Assembly (NCBI RefSeq): GCF_026210795.1
Contig: NC_089429.1
Span: 4,464,001 to 4,528,000, forward strand
Length of the DNA: 64,000 bases
Direction: 5' to 3'
Source: Rhizophagus irregularis
Taxonomy: Eukaryota; Glomeromycota; Glomeromycetes; Glomerales; Glomeraceae
Position numbers and translations under genes: made by a program. How positions within the stretch are numbered: position 1 is the first letter of the stretch; each line of letters starts with the position of its first letter. The notes below the pieces were generated by a model that ran no database searches, was not told the DNA's origin, and worked only from the letters and a program-made list of their open reading frames with translations. Below are positions 1 to 10,730 of this stretch, piece after piece.

Positions 1-1180
1 AGAAAATTTTTCTTTCAATTTCTTGATCAATCGTTGGTTACCGATTTTTGGATGAAGAGACAGTCTACTTTTACATGTGACTTATCTGTAACTTTTCTTA
101 TTCAATGAAAGATTATTAGTATTTATTACATTATTGATATACCGTGCACATTTAAAGGAGATTTAGTATGTCTTAAACAATTACAACACATATTTATTAA
201 TGCTTGCTCTTGGCCAGATATAGTTAACCTATAAACCGTTTCTCCTCCACATAGAGGTGGCGAAATTATTTTTAAAATAAACTTTCTCATCTTACCCATA
301 TTATCATATTTATTATTTTGAACTATGGGACTAAGGACCAAGGATTAAACACAGGTTTCTCTACCCAATTTTAAATTTTATATTCATTCAAGTATGATTT
401 GATGTGTGGAGAGTTGGCTGTACCTTACCTTTGTTTTACTTGACGAAATATAATAGAAGAGGAGAGAAAAAGATAAAAGTAAATCTTTTTTATTAATTCA
501 TGAGTTATTTAAATATTGAAGTAACTATCGATACTCATTGATTATTAGTCAGCAGGTTGAAGATCAATGTGCTGACCCGTTTCTTTGCTATTATTTATTA
601 TGTCCGATCATTATTAAAATTATAATAATTAATTGCAAAATGTTTGGCATAAAATAATTTCAGCTAAACTAGCTAAACTGATTTTTGATGCATAAACAAT
701 CACACGTCCAAAAATAGTGCTAAATATTCATTGATTCATGCGAAGGAAATCACATGACATAATCCTGATACTTTTTTTCGGTTACTATACAAAAATGTTT
801 AATGGTTTAAAGAATTTATTTCATAATCAGAGAAATTGTTATACATACAAGTTAAAATTTATTTGATGGGAAATCGAATTGTGGAAATTTCGTGTATTAT
901 TACAAATTAATAAAAAATTACAGTCTGTTCAATGAAGCATACGAACTTCTGTTTATAAATTATTATCTATAGAACTAAGAGCGCTCTACCTAAAGCATGG
1001 CTTCTTATATAATATAGTATTAACAAAAAAAATATATATATATAAATTTGAAGTTAGGAATCAAGAAATTTAATTTATATTCAATAAATTTATTTCAAAA
1101 TAAATAAATAAATATAATTAGACATACAAAATATATATACATAAAAATTCATAAAATTTTTTACTAAAAATATCTTCTTT
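1..1180. other. AT-rich intergenic region, no gene recognised
   Basis: No convincing coding exon was found. A 71-codon open frame on the minus strand (126-341) has no recognisable domain or partner exon. The sequence is low-complexity AT-rich DNA leading to the 3' end of the first BTB-SPRY gene. Confidence 0.5.
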
Positions 1181-2590
1181 TTAACGAGGCTGAATTCGAA
1201 TTCGGCCAGGATAACATAATGATGCAACCGGATAAAGCTTCGATGGTAAATTATTCCACGCTGATATTTCTGGATATTTTGTACCTTTAACTGTAAAAGA
1301 ACAAGTTCTTTTATTCATATCTATATGTACTGTAATTTTTGCTCCATCTCCGAATGATTGACAATAATTATTGTATACTCTATTTCCTGAATAGCACCTA
1401 CCATTGGAACCTAATACCCATCCAGTAGGTTGGTCACCTGCCCAGGTTTCATAATTGAAATTTTCTGATGCACATACTCCAACCCAAGAAGCACTACAAT
1501 CTTTCTCAATAATAACATCCCATTCAAAAATACCTTCATTTTCAAGTATCATTTTAGCTCTGATATTTTGCCGTACACGAAGATCGTTTGTGGCGCGTAC
1601 AACTTTTCCATTATCCTCAATAATAAGTTTTGACCCACGTGCTGATTCATCCCAAACATAATTGGATTCAGCAAAATCAATTGGTTTTTGTGGTTTTCCT
1701 CGAATTCCATTTGAATCAGAGTCATTTGATAATGCTTTACGTCGATAAACACTTACAATTATTTCAGATGGGATAATTTCCAATGGTTCAATGATTTCAA
1801 TTAATATTCGAGCCTTAATTTGATTGAATTCAATAAATTTAATCAAAGGCTCCAATCTTTTAGCAACTTTTTGACGATCAGTAAATTCATTTTCTAACTT
1901 GATTGAATTTGTGTTTTCCAATTGTTCTAATGTTGGTAATTGTCTCATAAGAATTTTATGTGCATCATTAGAAACTTGTTTTGCTACAAGAATAGCGCTA
2001 TATCGAAAAACTTCATATTCCGGGGTTGCAAATGGTTTTTCTTTTTCATATGTACAGGATAAAAGACATTGAAGTCCCGTAATAGACAATCGACCAAATT
2101 CAATATTATTTAATGAAATATTTGCTACTGTTTCAACTAATAAATTAAGAAGAATGTTATCTTCTGTTAATGGTATTTTTCCCGAAACTTTAGATAGTAA
2201 TTCCGGTGAATAATTTTTTGCAAAATTAGTATTCTTAAGTGTTTTCATAATAAAATCCTGAAGGTCTGGTAATTGAAAATAGTCTGCAGCGTAAAAAGCT
2301 TCAATCGTATTATCTATTGTTAAAGATTCTTCTTTTATTGATCCGGTATAAGTATATTCTAATATAATTTCCATTCCAGCGGAATTAATCTTTGGAAAAG
2401 AAATTTGCTTTTCATAACTTTCTTTCATTCCATTATAAAGTAATCTATCAAATACTTCGGACCTTGCAGCTAAAATTGCTCTACAACCATATAATTTCTT
2501 TTCATCCTCACATACAATTTCTAAATCACTGTATTTTGGATTATTTATTAATAATCTTAAATCTTGTTCTAACGAATATCCTCTCGTCAT
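1181..2590 (-). CDS. BTB-BACK-like-SPRY protein (copy 1)
   Basis: A single uninterrupted frame of 469 codons starts with ATG and MTRGYSLEQD. Residues about 21-120 form a BTB/POZ fold (SDLEIVCEDEKKLYGCRAIL, then the tyrosine-rich EYTYTGSI strand and the AADYFQLPDLQ helix). Residues about 125-300 are a helical BACK-like linker. Residues about 311-469 are a SPRY domain (FEWDVIIEK, WVGVCASENF, GWVLGS, FGDGAKITVHIDM, KRTCSFTV, KLYPVASL). By family knowledge such proteins can act as substrate adaptors of cullin-3 E3 ligases, with BTB binding the cullin and SPRY the target; that role is inferred here. No intron is needed, unlike the kinase genes in this window. The next gene upstream, copy 2, lies 534 bp away on the same strand and is very similar throughout, so this is a tandem duplication. 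Confidence 0.9.
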   Translation of the reverse strand: MTRGYSLEQDLRLLINNPKYSDLEIVCEDEKKLYGCRAILAARSEVFDRLLYNGMKESYEKQISFPKINSAGMEIILEYTYTGSIKEESLTIDNTIEAFYAADYFQLPDLQDFIMKTLKNTNFAKNYSPELLSKVSGKIPLTEDNILLNLLVETVANISLNNIEFGRLSITGLQCLLSCTYEKEKPFATPEYEVFRYSAILVAKQVSNDAHKILMRQLPTLEQLENTNSIKLENEFTDRQKVAKRLEPLIKFIEFNQIKARILIEIIEPLEIIPSEIIVSVYRRKALSNDSDSNGIRGKPQKPIDFAESNYVWDESARGSKLIIEDNGKVVRATNDLRVRQNIRAKMILENEGIFEWDVIIEKDCSASWVGVCASENFNYETWAGDQPTGWVLGSNGRCYSGNRVYNNYCQSFGDGAKITVHIDMNKRTCSFTVKGTKYPEISAWNNLPSKLYPVASLCYPGRIRIQPR

Positions 2591-2690
2591 TTTTTTTTAA
2601 AAAAAAAAATTTTTTCTTTTTGCCAGCCGATGATTCATTCTATTTTTGAACTATAACCTTAATATTTGTACTATGTTGTACTAATCGGAA
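2591..2690 (-). promoter_or_regulatory. BTB-family upstream block, copy 1
   Basis: Directly before the ATG there is a run of T followed by a run of A (read on minus, about 2590-2620). At 2665-2683 lies the family motif, read on minus as AGTACAACATAGTACAAA, about 75-93 bp upstream of the start. The same pair of elements precedes the other BTB genes in the window. A promoter role is inferred from position and conservation only. Confidence 0.5.
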
Positions 2691-3124
2691 AATCATTTGT
2701 CCGAAATACTTTAGCTGCGCCTTCACGTTACTCATTAAATAAATCACAACATATTTCTCATACAATGCAATAAAAAAATACTTATATATATTTCCCTTTT
2801 TCAATTTATCTGCTGTTTATAATTAATTATTCTTATCATTGAAAATTGCAGCAGGAGCGATATTATTGTATTTACAATGTATTTTTCCGAAAGGATATTT
2901 TTTTTTAATCATACGTTTTAATAGTTAAATCCATATATTAAATTAATTGGTATTCTTTTTTGTACCAATAGCAAATAATATTATTTCAATATCACATAAT
3001 ATTAATATAATTTATGTGACGAAAATTTAATAAATTATTTTTTTTATTAAAAAAAGCGAAAAAAAAATTATAGAGCGTATAAAAAAAAGTTAAGTCACAA
3101 AATTTTTACTTAAAATATCTTTTT
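2691..3124. other. AT-rich intergenic spacer
   Basis: Spacer between tandem BTB-SPRY copies 1 and 2. It contains the distal promoter of copy 1 and the 3' flank of copy 2. No further gene or repeat was recognised. Confidence 0.5.
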
Positions 3125-4537
3125 TTAATGAGATTGAATTCGAAAACGACCAGGAGAAGCTAATGATACTACTGGATAAAGCTTTGATGGTAAGTTATCC
3201 CATAATGATACCTTAGGATATTTTGTACCATTAACTGTAAAAGCACAAGTCCTATTGTCCATGTCTAGATGTACTGTAATTTTTGCTCCATCTCCAAATC
3301 TAGAACAATAATTTCCTATTCTTTTTCCTGAATTACAATAACTACCATCTGAACCCAATACCCAACCAGTAGGTTGATTTCCTGCAAAGTATTCATAACT
3401 AAAATTTTCTGATGCACATACTCCAACCCAAGAAGCACTACAATCTTTCTCAATAATAACATCCCATTCAAAAATACCATTATTTTCAAATAACATTTTA
3501 GCTCTGACATTTTGACATATATAAAGATCGTCTGTGGCACGCACAACTTTTCCTTTATCATCAATGATGAGTTTTGGTCCACATACTGACTCATCCCAAA
3601 CATAATCGGATTCAACAAAATCGATTGATTTTTGGGGCCTTCCACGAATTCCATTTGAAATTAAATCATTTGATAATGCTCTACGTCGATAAACACTTAC
3701 AATTATTTCAGGTGGAATAATTCCTAACGGCTCAATGATTTCAACTAATATTCGGGCCTTAATTTGGTTAAAGTCAATAAATTTAGTTAAAGGTTCCAAT
3801 TTTTTAGCAACTTTTTGATGATCAGTAAATTTATTTTCTACTTTTATCATTTCAGTTTCATTTTCTAATTGTTCTAATGTTGGTAATTGTCTCATGAGAA
3901 GTTTATGTGCATCATTAGAAACTTGTTTTGCTGCAAGAATAGCGCTATATCGAAAAACCTCATATTCTGGGGTTGCAAATGGGGTTTCTTTTTCATATGT
4001 ACAGGATAAAAGACATTGAAGACCTGCAATAGATAATCGACCAAATTCAATATCATTTAATGGTTTAACTGCTACTGCTTCAACCAATAAATTTAGAAAA
4101 TTATTATCTTCTGTTAATGGCATTTTTTCCGAAATTTTAGATAATAATTCTGGTGAATAATTTTTTGCAAAATTAGTATTCTTAACTGTTTTCATGATAA
4201 AATCCTGAAGGTCTGGTAATTGAAAATAGTCGGCAGCGTAAAAAGCTTCAACAGTATTATCTTTTGTTAAAGATTCTTCTTTTATTGAACCAGTATAAGT
4301 ATATTCTAATATAATTTCCATTCCAGCGGAATTAATTTTTGGTAAAGAAATTTGTTTTTCATAACTTTCTTTCATTCCATTATAAAGTAATCTATCAAAT
4401 ACTTCGGACCTTGCGGCCAAAATTGCTCTACAACCATATAATTTCTTTTCATCTTCACATAAAATTTCTATATCGCTATATTTTGGATTATTTATTAATA
4501 ATTTTAAATCCTGTTCTAACGAATATCCTCTGGTCAT
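3125..4537 (-). CDS. BTB-BACK-like-SPRY protein (copy 2)
   Basis: One open frame of 470 codons from ATG. The domain order and lengths are those of copy 1: BTB at about 21-120, BACK-like linker, SPRY from about 312 to the end. It keeps the SPRY core strands (FEWDVIIEK, WVGVCASENF, GWVLGSDG, FGDGAKITVHLDM, KRTCAFTV... as NRTCAFTV). The most variable stretch between copies 1 and 2 is the loop after GWVLGS (NGRCYSGNRVYNN against DGSYCNSGKRIGN), as expected if the SPRY recognition loop diverges while the BTB stays fixed. The start is the first ATG after the T/A block and aligns with all other family members. A cullin-adaptor role is a family-level inference. Confidence 0.9.
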   Translation of the reverse strand: MTRGYSLEQDLKLLINNPKYSDIEILCEDEKKLYGCRAILAARSEVFDRLLYNGMKESYEKQISLPKINSAGMEIILEYTYTGSIKEESLTKDNTVEAFYAADYFQLPDLQDFIMKTVKNTNFAKNYSPELLSKISEKMPLTEDNNFLNLLVEAVAVKPLNDIEFGRLSIAGLQCLLSCTYEKETPFATPEYEVFRYSAILAAKQVSNDAHKLLMRQLPTLEQLENETEMIKVENKFTDHQKVAKKLEPLTKFIDFNQIKARILVEIIEPLGIIPPEIIVSVYRRRALSNDLISNGIRGRPQKSIDFVESDYVWDESVCGPKLIIDDKGKVVRATDDLYICQNVRAKMLFENNGIFEWDVIIEKDCSASWVGVCASENFSYEYFAGNQPTGWVLGSDGSYCNSGKRIGNYCSRFGDGAKITVHLDMDNRTCAFTVNGTKYPKVSLWDNLPSKLYPVVSLASPGRFRIQSH

Positions 4538-4650
4538 TTTTAAAAAAAAAAATTTTTTTTTTTTTGAAACAGAAGTTTCCTATTTTTGTACTATAATTAT
4601 AATATTTATTATGTATCACAAATTAGATTTGCACTATGTTGTACTAACCG
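4538..4650 (-). promoter_or_regulatory. BTB-family upstream block, copy 2
   Basis: A run of A and T sits immediately upstream of the ATG (4538-4565). The family motif at 4628-4647 reads on minus TTAGTACAACATAGTGCAAA, 91-110 bp before the start. It carries one change (GTGC for GTAC) in the second half-site. Confidence 0.5.
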
Positions 4651-4748
4651 GAAAATCCTTATATCCCGATACACTATTAGCTGCGCCTTTATGTTTTATA
4701 TACTCCTTCATTAAATAAATCAACATTTCTTACAATGCAATCATATAT

Positions 4749-4873
4749 ACTTATTGTGTAGTATTTAGGCAATAACGTGCTGTTTTCGATTGAGGCCATT
4801 TGACAGGGTACAATCTGGGCGCCAAATTGCTGAAATCGAAACAGCAGAGTCTTGAGAGATCTATACAATAAGT
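4749..4873. mobile_element. Small MITE-like inverted-repeat element
   Basis: The ends ACTTATTGTGTAG (4749-4761) and CTATACAATAAGT (4861-4873) are imperfect inverted repeats. A second pair of arms, CTGTTTTCGATT and AATCGAAACAG, lies inside them. The 125-bp unit has no coding capacity and is less AT-rich than its flanks, as is typical of a miniature inverted-repeat element. A target duplication was not resolved. Confidence 0.4.
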
Positions 4874-5654
4874 GTTTTATTATATAGACTCAAAGATCAC
4901 ACTATTAAATCGGTCACGAGTTTATCATAGTCTATTTAAGGTTTTATGTAATGATTTATAATGTAACAAAGCAGTATTCATTTATTATATATATCATCAA
5001 TAAATTTATTCAACAGATTCAACAGATGTAAAAAAAGTACAGTGTGATCCTATAAGGATATATTATTGTTTACGTGGCCAAATCTTTACCAATCATCTGC
5101 TATCATTGGTTAATAATCGTGATATTTATCAACGCAAAGCACAATAACTTATAATAATAAAGATATTTATATACCGTATATATTTTCCTTTTTTAGATGA
5201 TTACTAATTTATACTTTGTTTACATATGATTAAATATTCTTATTATTGGAAATTGCAGGTGCAATATTTATTATCTTTACAATTTTTTTTAAAAAAATGT
5301 ATAGGCGCGCAAAAGGTTTTTGATTTTTCCGAAAAGATTTTTTTTTTCGTATGTTTTAATAGTACTTTTTTTTATCATAGTAAATAAATTATTAATAAAT
5401 AAATTAAAGCTTATCATTTTTACCATTTTGTTACGTACATGATCGTCATTTTTTTTGAAAAGAATCACGTTTTTTTTTAATTTTCTTAATAGCTAAATCC
5501 ATATTTATGCGTTTATTAGGTTAATTTTTTCAACAACCAGAATTACCCAATAGAAAATAATATTAAATCATAATTTAACAAATTATTTCTTTATTTTTTA
5601 TTAAAAAAAAAAATATATATAAATGTATATAGCGTATAAAAATGTTCAAGTTAT

Positions 5655-5900
5655 TAAATTTGTACTATTTTTTGATGAGGTTGAAATTCGAATACGGCCA
5701 GGAGGTGTAATAATACTACAGGAGAAGCTCTTGAAGTTAATTGTTCCAACCTTATATTTCTGTTGACTGTAAAAAGTACATGTTCTTTTATTCATTTCTA
5801 AATGAACAGTAATTCCTACACCATCTCGCTCCAAACGAGGGATAATAATTACATGTCCGATTACCAAATTCACAGCAAGAACCCAGAACCAATACTCACT
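5655..5900 (-). pseudogene. SPRY-domain relic of a BTB-SPRY gene
   Basis: On the minus strand, fragments match the end of the family: DGVGITVHLEMNKRTCTF corresponds to FGDGAKITVHLDMNKRTCSF, and near the end PGRIRI is preserved. Between them the frame is shifted and residues are missing. The BTB and BACK parts are absent. It lies between copy 2 (minus) and copy 3 (plus), so it is probably the surviving 3' end of a third minus-strand copy. Confidence 0.7.
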
Positions 5901-6719
5901 GAGACTGAAAAATATATCATCAAAATGTAAATAAATTAAATCTTCAAATGAAGATAATGGATTAGTTAAAATCATTCTTAAAAAATATATAAGAAACCAG
6001 TATGGTGACTACCTATTTTCTGGTCAGAAATCAAAGAAATAATAAAAATAGCAAAAAGAGAAGCCCAAGAAAAATATGATATAACGAGAAAAAAAGAAAA
6101 AACTGAAAAAACTGTAATAATAATCAAAGAGTAGGAAACTAAATAACTTCATGTTATATGGTATCCCCGACAGCACAGAATAATAAGAATGAAGACAACA
6201 ATAAAGAAACAGTAACCAAATTATCTATCTTTAATGAAAATGATTTGATTAAAGTATATAACGATCATTTGTTATAATTCTAGAAATTTTCACTGCTTAC
6301 TATTTGCTATTGACGTTATTCCGAATTCAGCCTTATCAAAAGAATTAAAGAATGACGTCAAAATTAAATATTAACTATTTTAATTTATTGTTATAAATGA
6401 TACTCACTAATAGTGTATTTCGTTACGAGTAAAAAGTTACATTATATACGAGTCAAAATATAGTTGTGGGTTTTCCAGAAAACAGCCTAATTTTTTCGTA
6501 AATTAACTATAAAAAGTATTTGAACGTTTATAAAATATAATATTTTAAACTATGTAGTATAAATATTTATTTTAGAAACCGCTCGTCTTGTTATTTATTA
6601 TCGAATTCATTACTTAGCTTAAACATCATATTTCTTTAATTCTTTAGTAGTACACTGTACACGTAAAACCAAATATTGTTGATCATGAAGGCGCAGGTAA
6701 ATAGTTCAGATCGTCAGAT

Positions 6720-6867
6720 GATCCTCCTTGTACGACATAGTACAAAATTTAAATTACTCACACAAAAACACAAACACACCATATAAACAAAACAAGGCTT
6801 AAAATATAATCATTTTAAAAATATTCCCTTTTTTTTTAAAAAAAAAAAAAAATTGTATTTTTAAGAA
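6720..6867 (+). promoter_or_regulatory. BTB-family upstream block, copy 3
   Basis: The motif TTGTACGACATAGTACAAA at 6728-6746 is a near-perfect inverted repeat, TTGTAC and GTACAA around a 6-bp spacer. It lies 122-140 bp before the ATG. A T-run/A-run block (about 6829-6852) follows. Both elements recur upstream of the other family members. Confidence 0.55.
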
Positions 6868-8286
6868 ATGTCGAGAGGATATTCGTTAGAACAAGATCTA
6901 AAATTATTAATAAATAATCCTAAATATAGCGATATAGAAATTTTATGTGAAGATGAAAAGAAATTATATGGTTGTAGAGCAATTTTGGCCGCAAGGTCCG
7001 AAGTATTTGATAGATTACTTTATAACGGAATGAAGGAAAGTTATGAAAATCAAATTTCTTTACCAAAAATTAATTCTGCTGCAATGGAAATTATATTAGA
7101 ATATACTTATACGGGATCAATTAAAGAAGAATCTTTAACAAAAGATAATACAATTGAAGCTTTTTACGCTGCTGACTATTTTCAATTACCAGACCTTCAG
7201 CATTTTATCATGAAAACCTTCAAAAATACTTTAGAAAAAGATTATTATGAAAATTATTCACCAGAATTATTGTCTAAATTTGCGGGAAAAATGCCATTAA
7301 CGGAAGATAATATTTTATTAAATTTATTGGTTGAGGCGGTAGCGAATATTCCATTAAATACTATTGAATTTGGTCGTTTATCCATTGAAGGTCTTCGATA
7401 TCTTTTATATTGTACACATGAAAAAGAAGCCCCTTTTTCAACTACAGAATATGAAGTTTTTCGATATAGTGCTATTCTTGCAGCAAAACAAGTTTCTAAT
7501 GGTGCATATAAAACTCTTATTGAAAGGTTACCAACCTTGGAACAAATTGAACAATTAGGAAATTCAATACAAGTACAAAATAAGTTTATTACTGATCACC
7601 AAAAAGTTGCTAAAGAATTGGAACCTTTGGTTCAATTAACTGATTTTAGGCGAATTAATGGTCGAATATTAGTTAATATCATTGAACCGTTAGGAATTGC
7701 TCCGAATGAAATAATTTTGGATGTTTATCGATATAATACATTGTCAAATAATTCAATTTTAAATAGTACTAGAGGAATACCAAAAATGATATATGTCTGG
7801 GATGAATCATCATGTGGATCAAAACTTATTATTGAGGATAATGGAAAAGTTGTACATGCACCAAGTAATCTTAATTCACTCCAAAGTGTAAGAGCTAAAA
7901 TGGTATTAGAAAATAAAGGTATTTTTGAATGGGATGTTATTATTGAGAAAGATTGTAGTTCTGCTTGGGTTGGAGTATGCTCGTCAGAAAATTTTAATTA
8001 TGAAACCTTTGCAGGTTATCAATTAACTGGATGGGTATTTGGTTCTAGTAGTGGTTATTGTTATAATTCTGGAGATTGTATAAACAATTATTGTCCATCA
8101 TTTGGTGATGGCACAAAAGTTACTGTCCATTTAGATATGAATAAAAGAACATGTTCTTTCACAGTCAATGGTACAAAATATCCAAAAGTGTCATCATGGA
8201 ATAATTTACCATCTAAGCTTTATCCGGTAGTATCATTACGTTATCCTGGTCGAATTCGAATTCAGGCTCACCAAAGTAATATTTAA
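6868..8286 (+). CDS. BTB-BACK-like-SPRY protein (copy 3)
   Basis: One open frame of 472 codons starting MSRGYSLEQD. BTB lies at about 21-120 with the same core as copies 1 and 2 (SDIEILCEDEKKLYGCRAIL). A few residues are inserted after the BTB (KNTLEKDYYENYSPEL), a feature shared with the copies at 41766 and 56331 but not with copies 1 and 2. SPRY occupies about 312-468, with FEWDVIIEK, AWVGVCSSENF, FGDGTKVTVHLDM and KRTCSFTVNGTKYP. It is divergently oriented to copies 1 and 2. By the post-BTB insertion it groups with the right-hand copies, so the local array has been rearranged as well as duplicated. Confidence 0.9.
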   Translation: MSRGYSLEQDLKLLINNPKYSDIEILCEDEKKLYGCRAILAARSEVFDRLLYNGMKESYENQISLPKINSAAMEIILEYTYTGSIKEESLTKDNTIEAFYAADYFQLPDLQHFIMKTFKNTLEKDYYENYSPELLSKFAGKMPLTEDNILLNLLVEAVANIPLNTIEFGRLSIEGLRYLLYCTHEKEAPFSTTEYEVFRYSAILAAKQVSNGAYKTLIERLPTLEQIEQLGNSIQVQNKFITDHQKVAKELEPLVQLTDFRRINGRILVNIIEPLGIAPNEIILDVYRYNTLSNNSILNSTRGIPKMIYVWDESSCGSKLIIEDNGKVVHAPSNLNSLQSVRAKMVLENKGIFEWDVIIEKDCSSAWVGVCSSENFNYETFAGYQLTGWVFGSSSGYCYNSGDCINNYCPSFGDGTKVTVHLDMNKRTCSFTVNGTKYPKVSSWNNLPSKLYPVVSLRYPGRIRIQAHQSNI

Positions 8287-9310
8287 TAAATTATTAAATT
8301 ATTGAAGAAAGGAATTTTATTTATTCATTTTATATTAAAAGGTTAAGATTTGGTTCATATTATTCTTTTACGATATAAATTATGTAATATAAAAATAATA
8401 AATTTTTTCATCAATCATTATTTATTTATATTATTTTCACTGTTTTTTTATTTTAAATTATTTCCTAAAAAAAGACTATTTGCTGACTTAACTGAAGCCA
8501 AATGTTAAAATTGTTTTAGCATTTATTATTTTAGTTTTAGATGATTGTTACGATTGTTAAAAGCTATAATAAGTTTAAATAACTTACAGTATGTTTAATT
8601 TAAGTTAAAATTAACTTTTGTACGGACTTTAATAATTTTTTTGTTATCACGATAATTTTTTTGTCAACACTGCGATATCATAACGTTTGCGCTCGGAGAA
8701 AATAGTACGACGGCTTAGGTGGTCGGAGTAAGGAAGGATACGTAAAAATCTTACATCACACAGAGTTACTGCACTTTATTTTTTCTGAAGTAGATCAATC
8801 ACATCAGTCATTCTTACTCATTATCAGTATTTATAAATCATTTATTTCATTTATTTAAAAAGGGGTACGGTCCCTTTATTTACAGAAATATTTTCTACTT
8901 TATCTTTATTTTACAGACATCTTTCAATCCATTTAAACTTTAGATATTATGATAATGTTCAAACTCGCACAAAGTTTACCCAAGATTAGACAGACAATTA
9001 GACCCGTTAGACATTGTATTAGACGACAGTCAACAATTGATGAGGAATAATGGTGTTTAGTAAGTTTGTTAAGGGTATAAATAACGTAATTTTTTACTAT
9101 ATAAGAATTAGATAAATAAACCCATAAATCTGAAAAGCTTCGAAACGTTTTTACGCCTGATGTTTTAAATATTCTTTATGCCGGGTGGCCTAATAGGATT
9201 TGTCGCTAGTGCTACGTATGTCATATAATTTCACTAATTTTAAAATATAAGTTACGAGAAAAATATTACTTCTTTTGGAAATTGAATATTATTTTACATT
9301 AATAAATAAC
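8287..9310. other. AT-rich intergenic region
   Basis: No gene was recognised downstream of BTB copy 3. A short less AT-rich patch at about 8680-8760 has no open frame of note. The region ends at the left terminus of the foldback element. Confidence 0.4.
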
Positions 9311-9312
9311 TA

Positions 9313-10724
9313 GTGTACTTTTGGATATAGTGAGTGAGTTTATTTTTGAAAGTATACTAATAAATTTATAAAAGATTTTTTTATAACAATAGATTGTGTT
9401 AGTGAGATTTATAAAAAAATTTTCTATGATTTTTTTTTAATAACAATATATTGGTAATAGACAATTAACTTATTAACTGAAGTTAATAATTGTTTTTAGT
9501 AAGATTTTTTTTATAGTTCACAGTAACACTAATATTACTGATAAGTAGTATAAATAAAACAATAGATAACATTTAATAAGGTTAATAAAAAAATTTTCCA
9601 AGATTTTTTTAATGGTATAGTACAATAGATAGATATTTCTGAGATTTATATTAATAACAATAGGTATGCTAAATTTTTGGTGATTATTTTTTTTTAATAA
9701 CAATAATAGATTGGTATCATAGTACAATGGATGGTATAGTACAATGGATTGATTTAATAAAATTTTTTGTGTTTTTTTTTAATAACAATAGATTGGTAAT
9801 AGACAATAAAAAATGTTGCAAAAACATTAAAAACTGAACTGATAATGAATTGGCAAATCAGATTGGTTTTCAATAATTACTAGTCGCAGTAATAATTGTC
9901 TATCACCAATCTATTGTTATTAAAAAAAAGTCACCAAAAATTTTATCATACCTATTGTTATTAAAATAAATCCCAAGAAATTTTATACCTAGTATCTTTT
10001 GTACTAAACCAATTAATTTGTCATAAAAAATTCCAGAAACTGATCTATTGTATTAATAAAAAACCTTAGAAAATTCTTTATATCTATCCATTATAAGTTA
10101 TAACATACCAATCTGTTGTTATCAAAAAATTTTTTATATTGATCTAATGACTCTATTGTTAAAAAAAAGTTCAGAAAGTATATTTATATCAATCTATTAT
10201 TAAAAAAAAAAATTCAGAAAATTTTTTTATATCTATTCATTGTACCAATCTATTGTTAAAAAAATCTCAAATTTTTTTTATATATCTTAATCTATTTTAT
10301 AAAAGTTTATTAAGTTATCTATTACCTATTAGTAGTATTAGTATTACTGGAAAAAATTTTACAAAAAAACAATTATTAACTTAATAAGTTAATAATTGTT
10401 ATTAGTTATTAAAAAAATCACAAAAAACTTATTAAATAAATCTATTGTACTATGATACCAATCTATTGTTTAATATTAAAAAAAAAATCACCAAAAATTT
10501 AGCATACCTATTGTTATTAATATTAATCCCAGAAAATTTTATTATATCTATCTATTGTACTATACCATTATATTATTAAAAAAAAAAATCCTAGAAAATT
10601 TTTTTATACCAAACTATTATTAAAAAAAGTCTCATTAAATTTTTTTATAAATCTCACTAAACACAATCTATTGTTATAAAAAAATCTTTTATTAATTTAT
10701 TAGTATACTTTTACAAAAGTACAC
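9313..10724. mobile_element. Large foldback (inverted-repeat) element, 1.4 kb
   Basis: The left end (GTGTACTTTTG, from 9313) and right end (CAAAAGTACAC, to 10724) are inverted repeats, each flanked by TA. The similarity continues inward as imperfect arms of several hundred bases: AGTATACTAATAAATT, then TAACAATAGATTGTGTT and further blocks such as AACAATAGGTATGCT on the left all reappear reverse-complemented on the right. The centre lies near 9840-9890. The left arm carries about 25 extra bases close to its end. There is no coding capacity. It is consistent with a non-autonomous mariner-type or foldback element, although TA is self-complementary and therefore weak evidence for a target duplication. 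Confidence 0.6.
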
Positions 10725-10730
10725 TATTTT

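Noticed and set aside
126-341. Open frame of 71 codons on minus
   Set aside because: No recognised domain, no supporting neighbour exon; could be a transposon scrap but cannot be supported.
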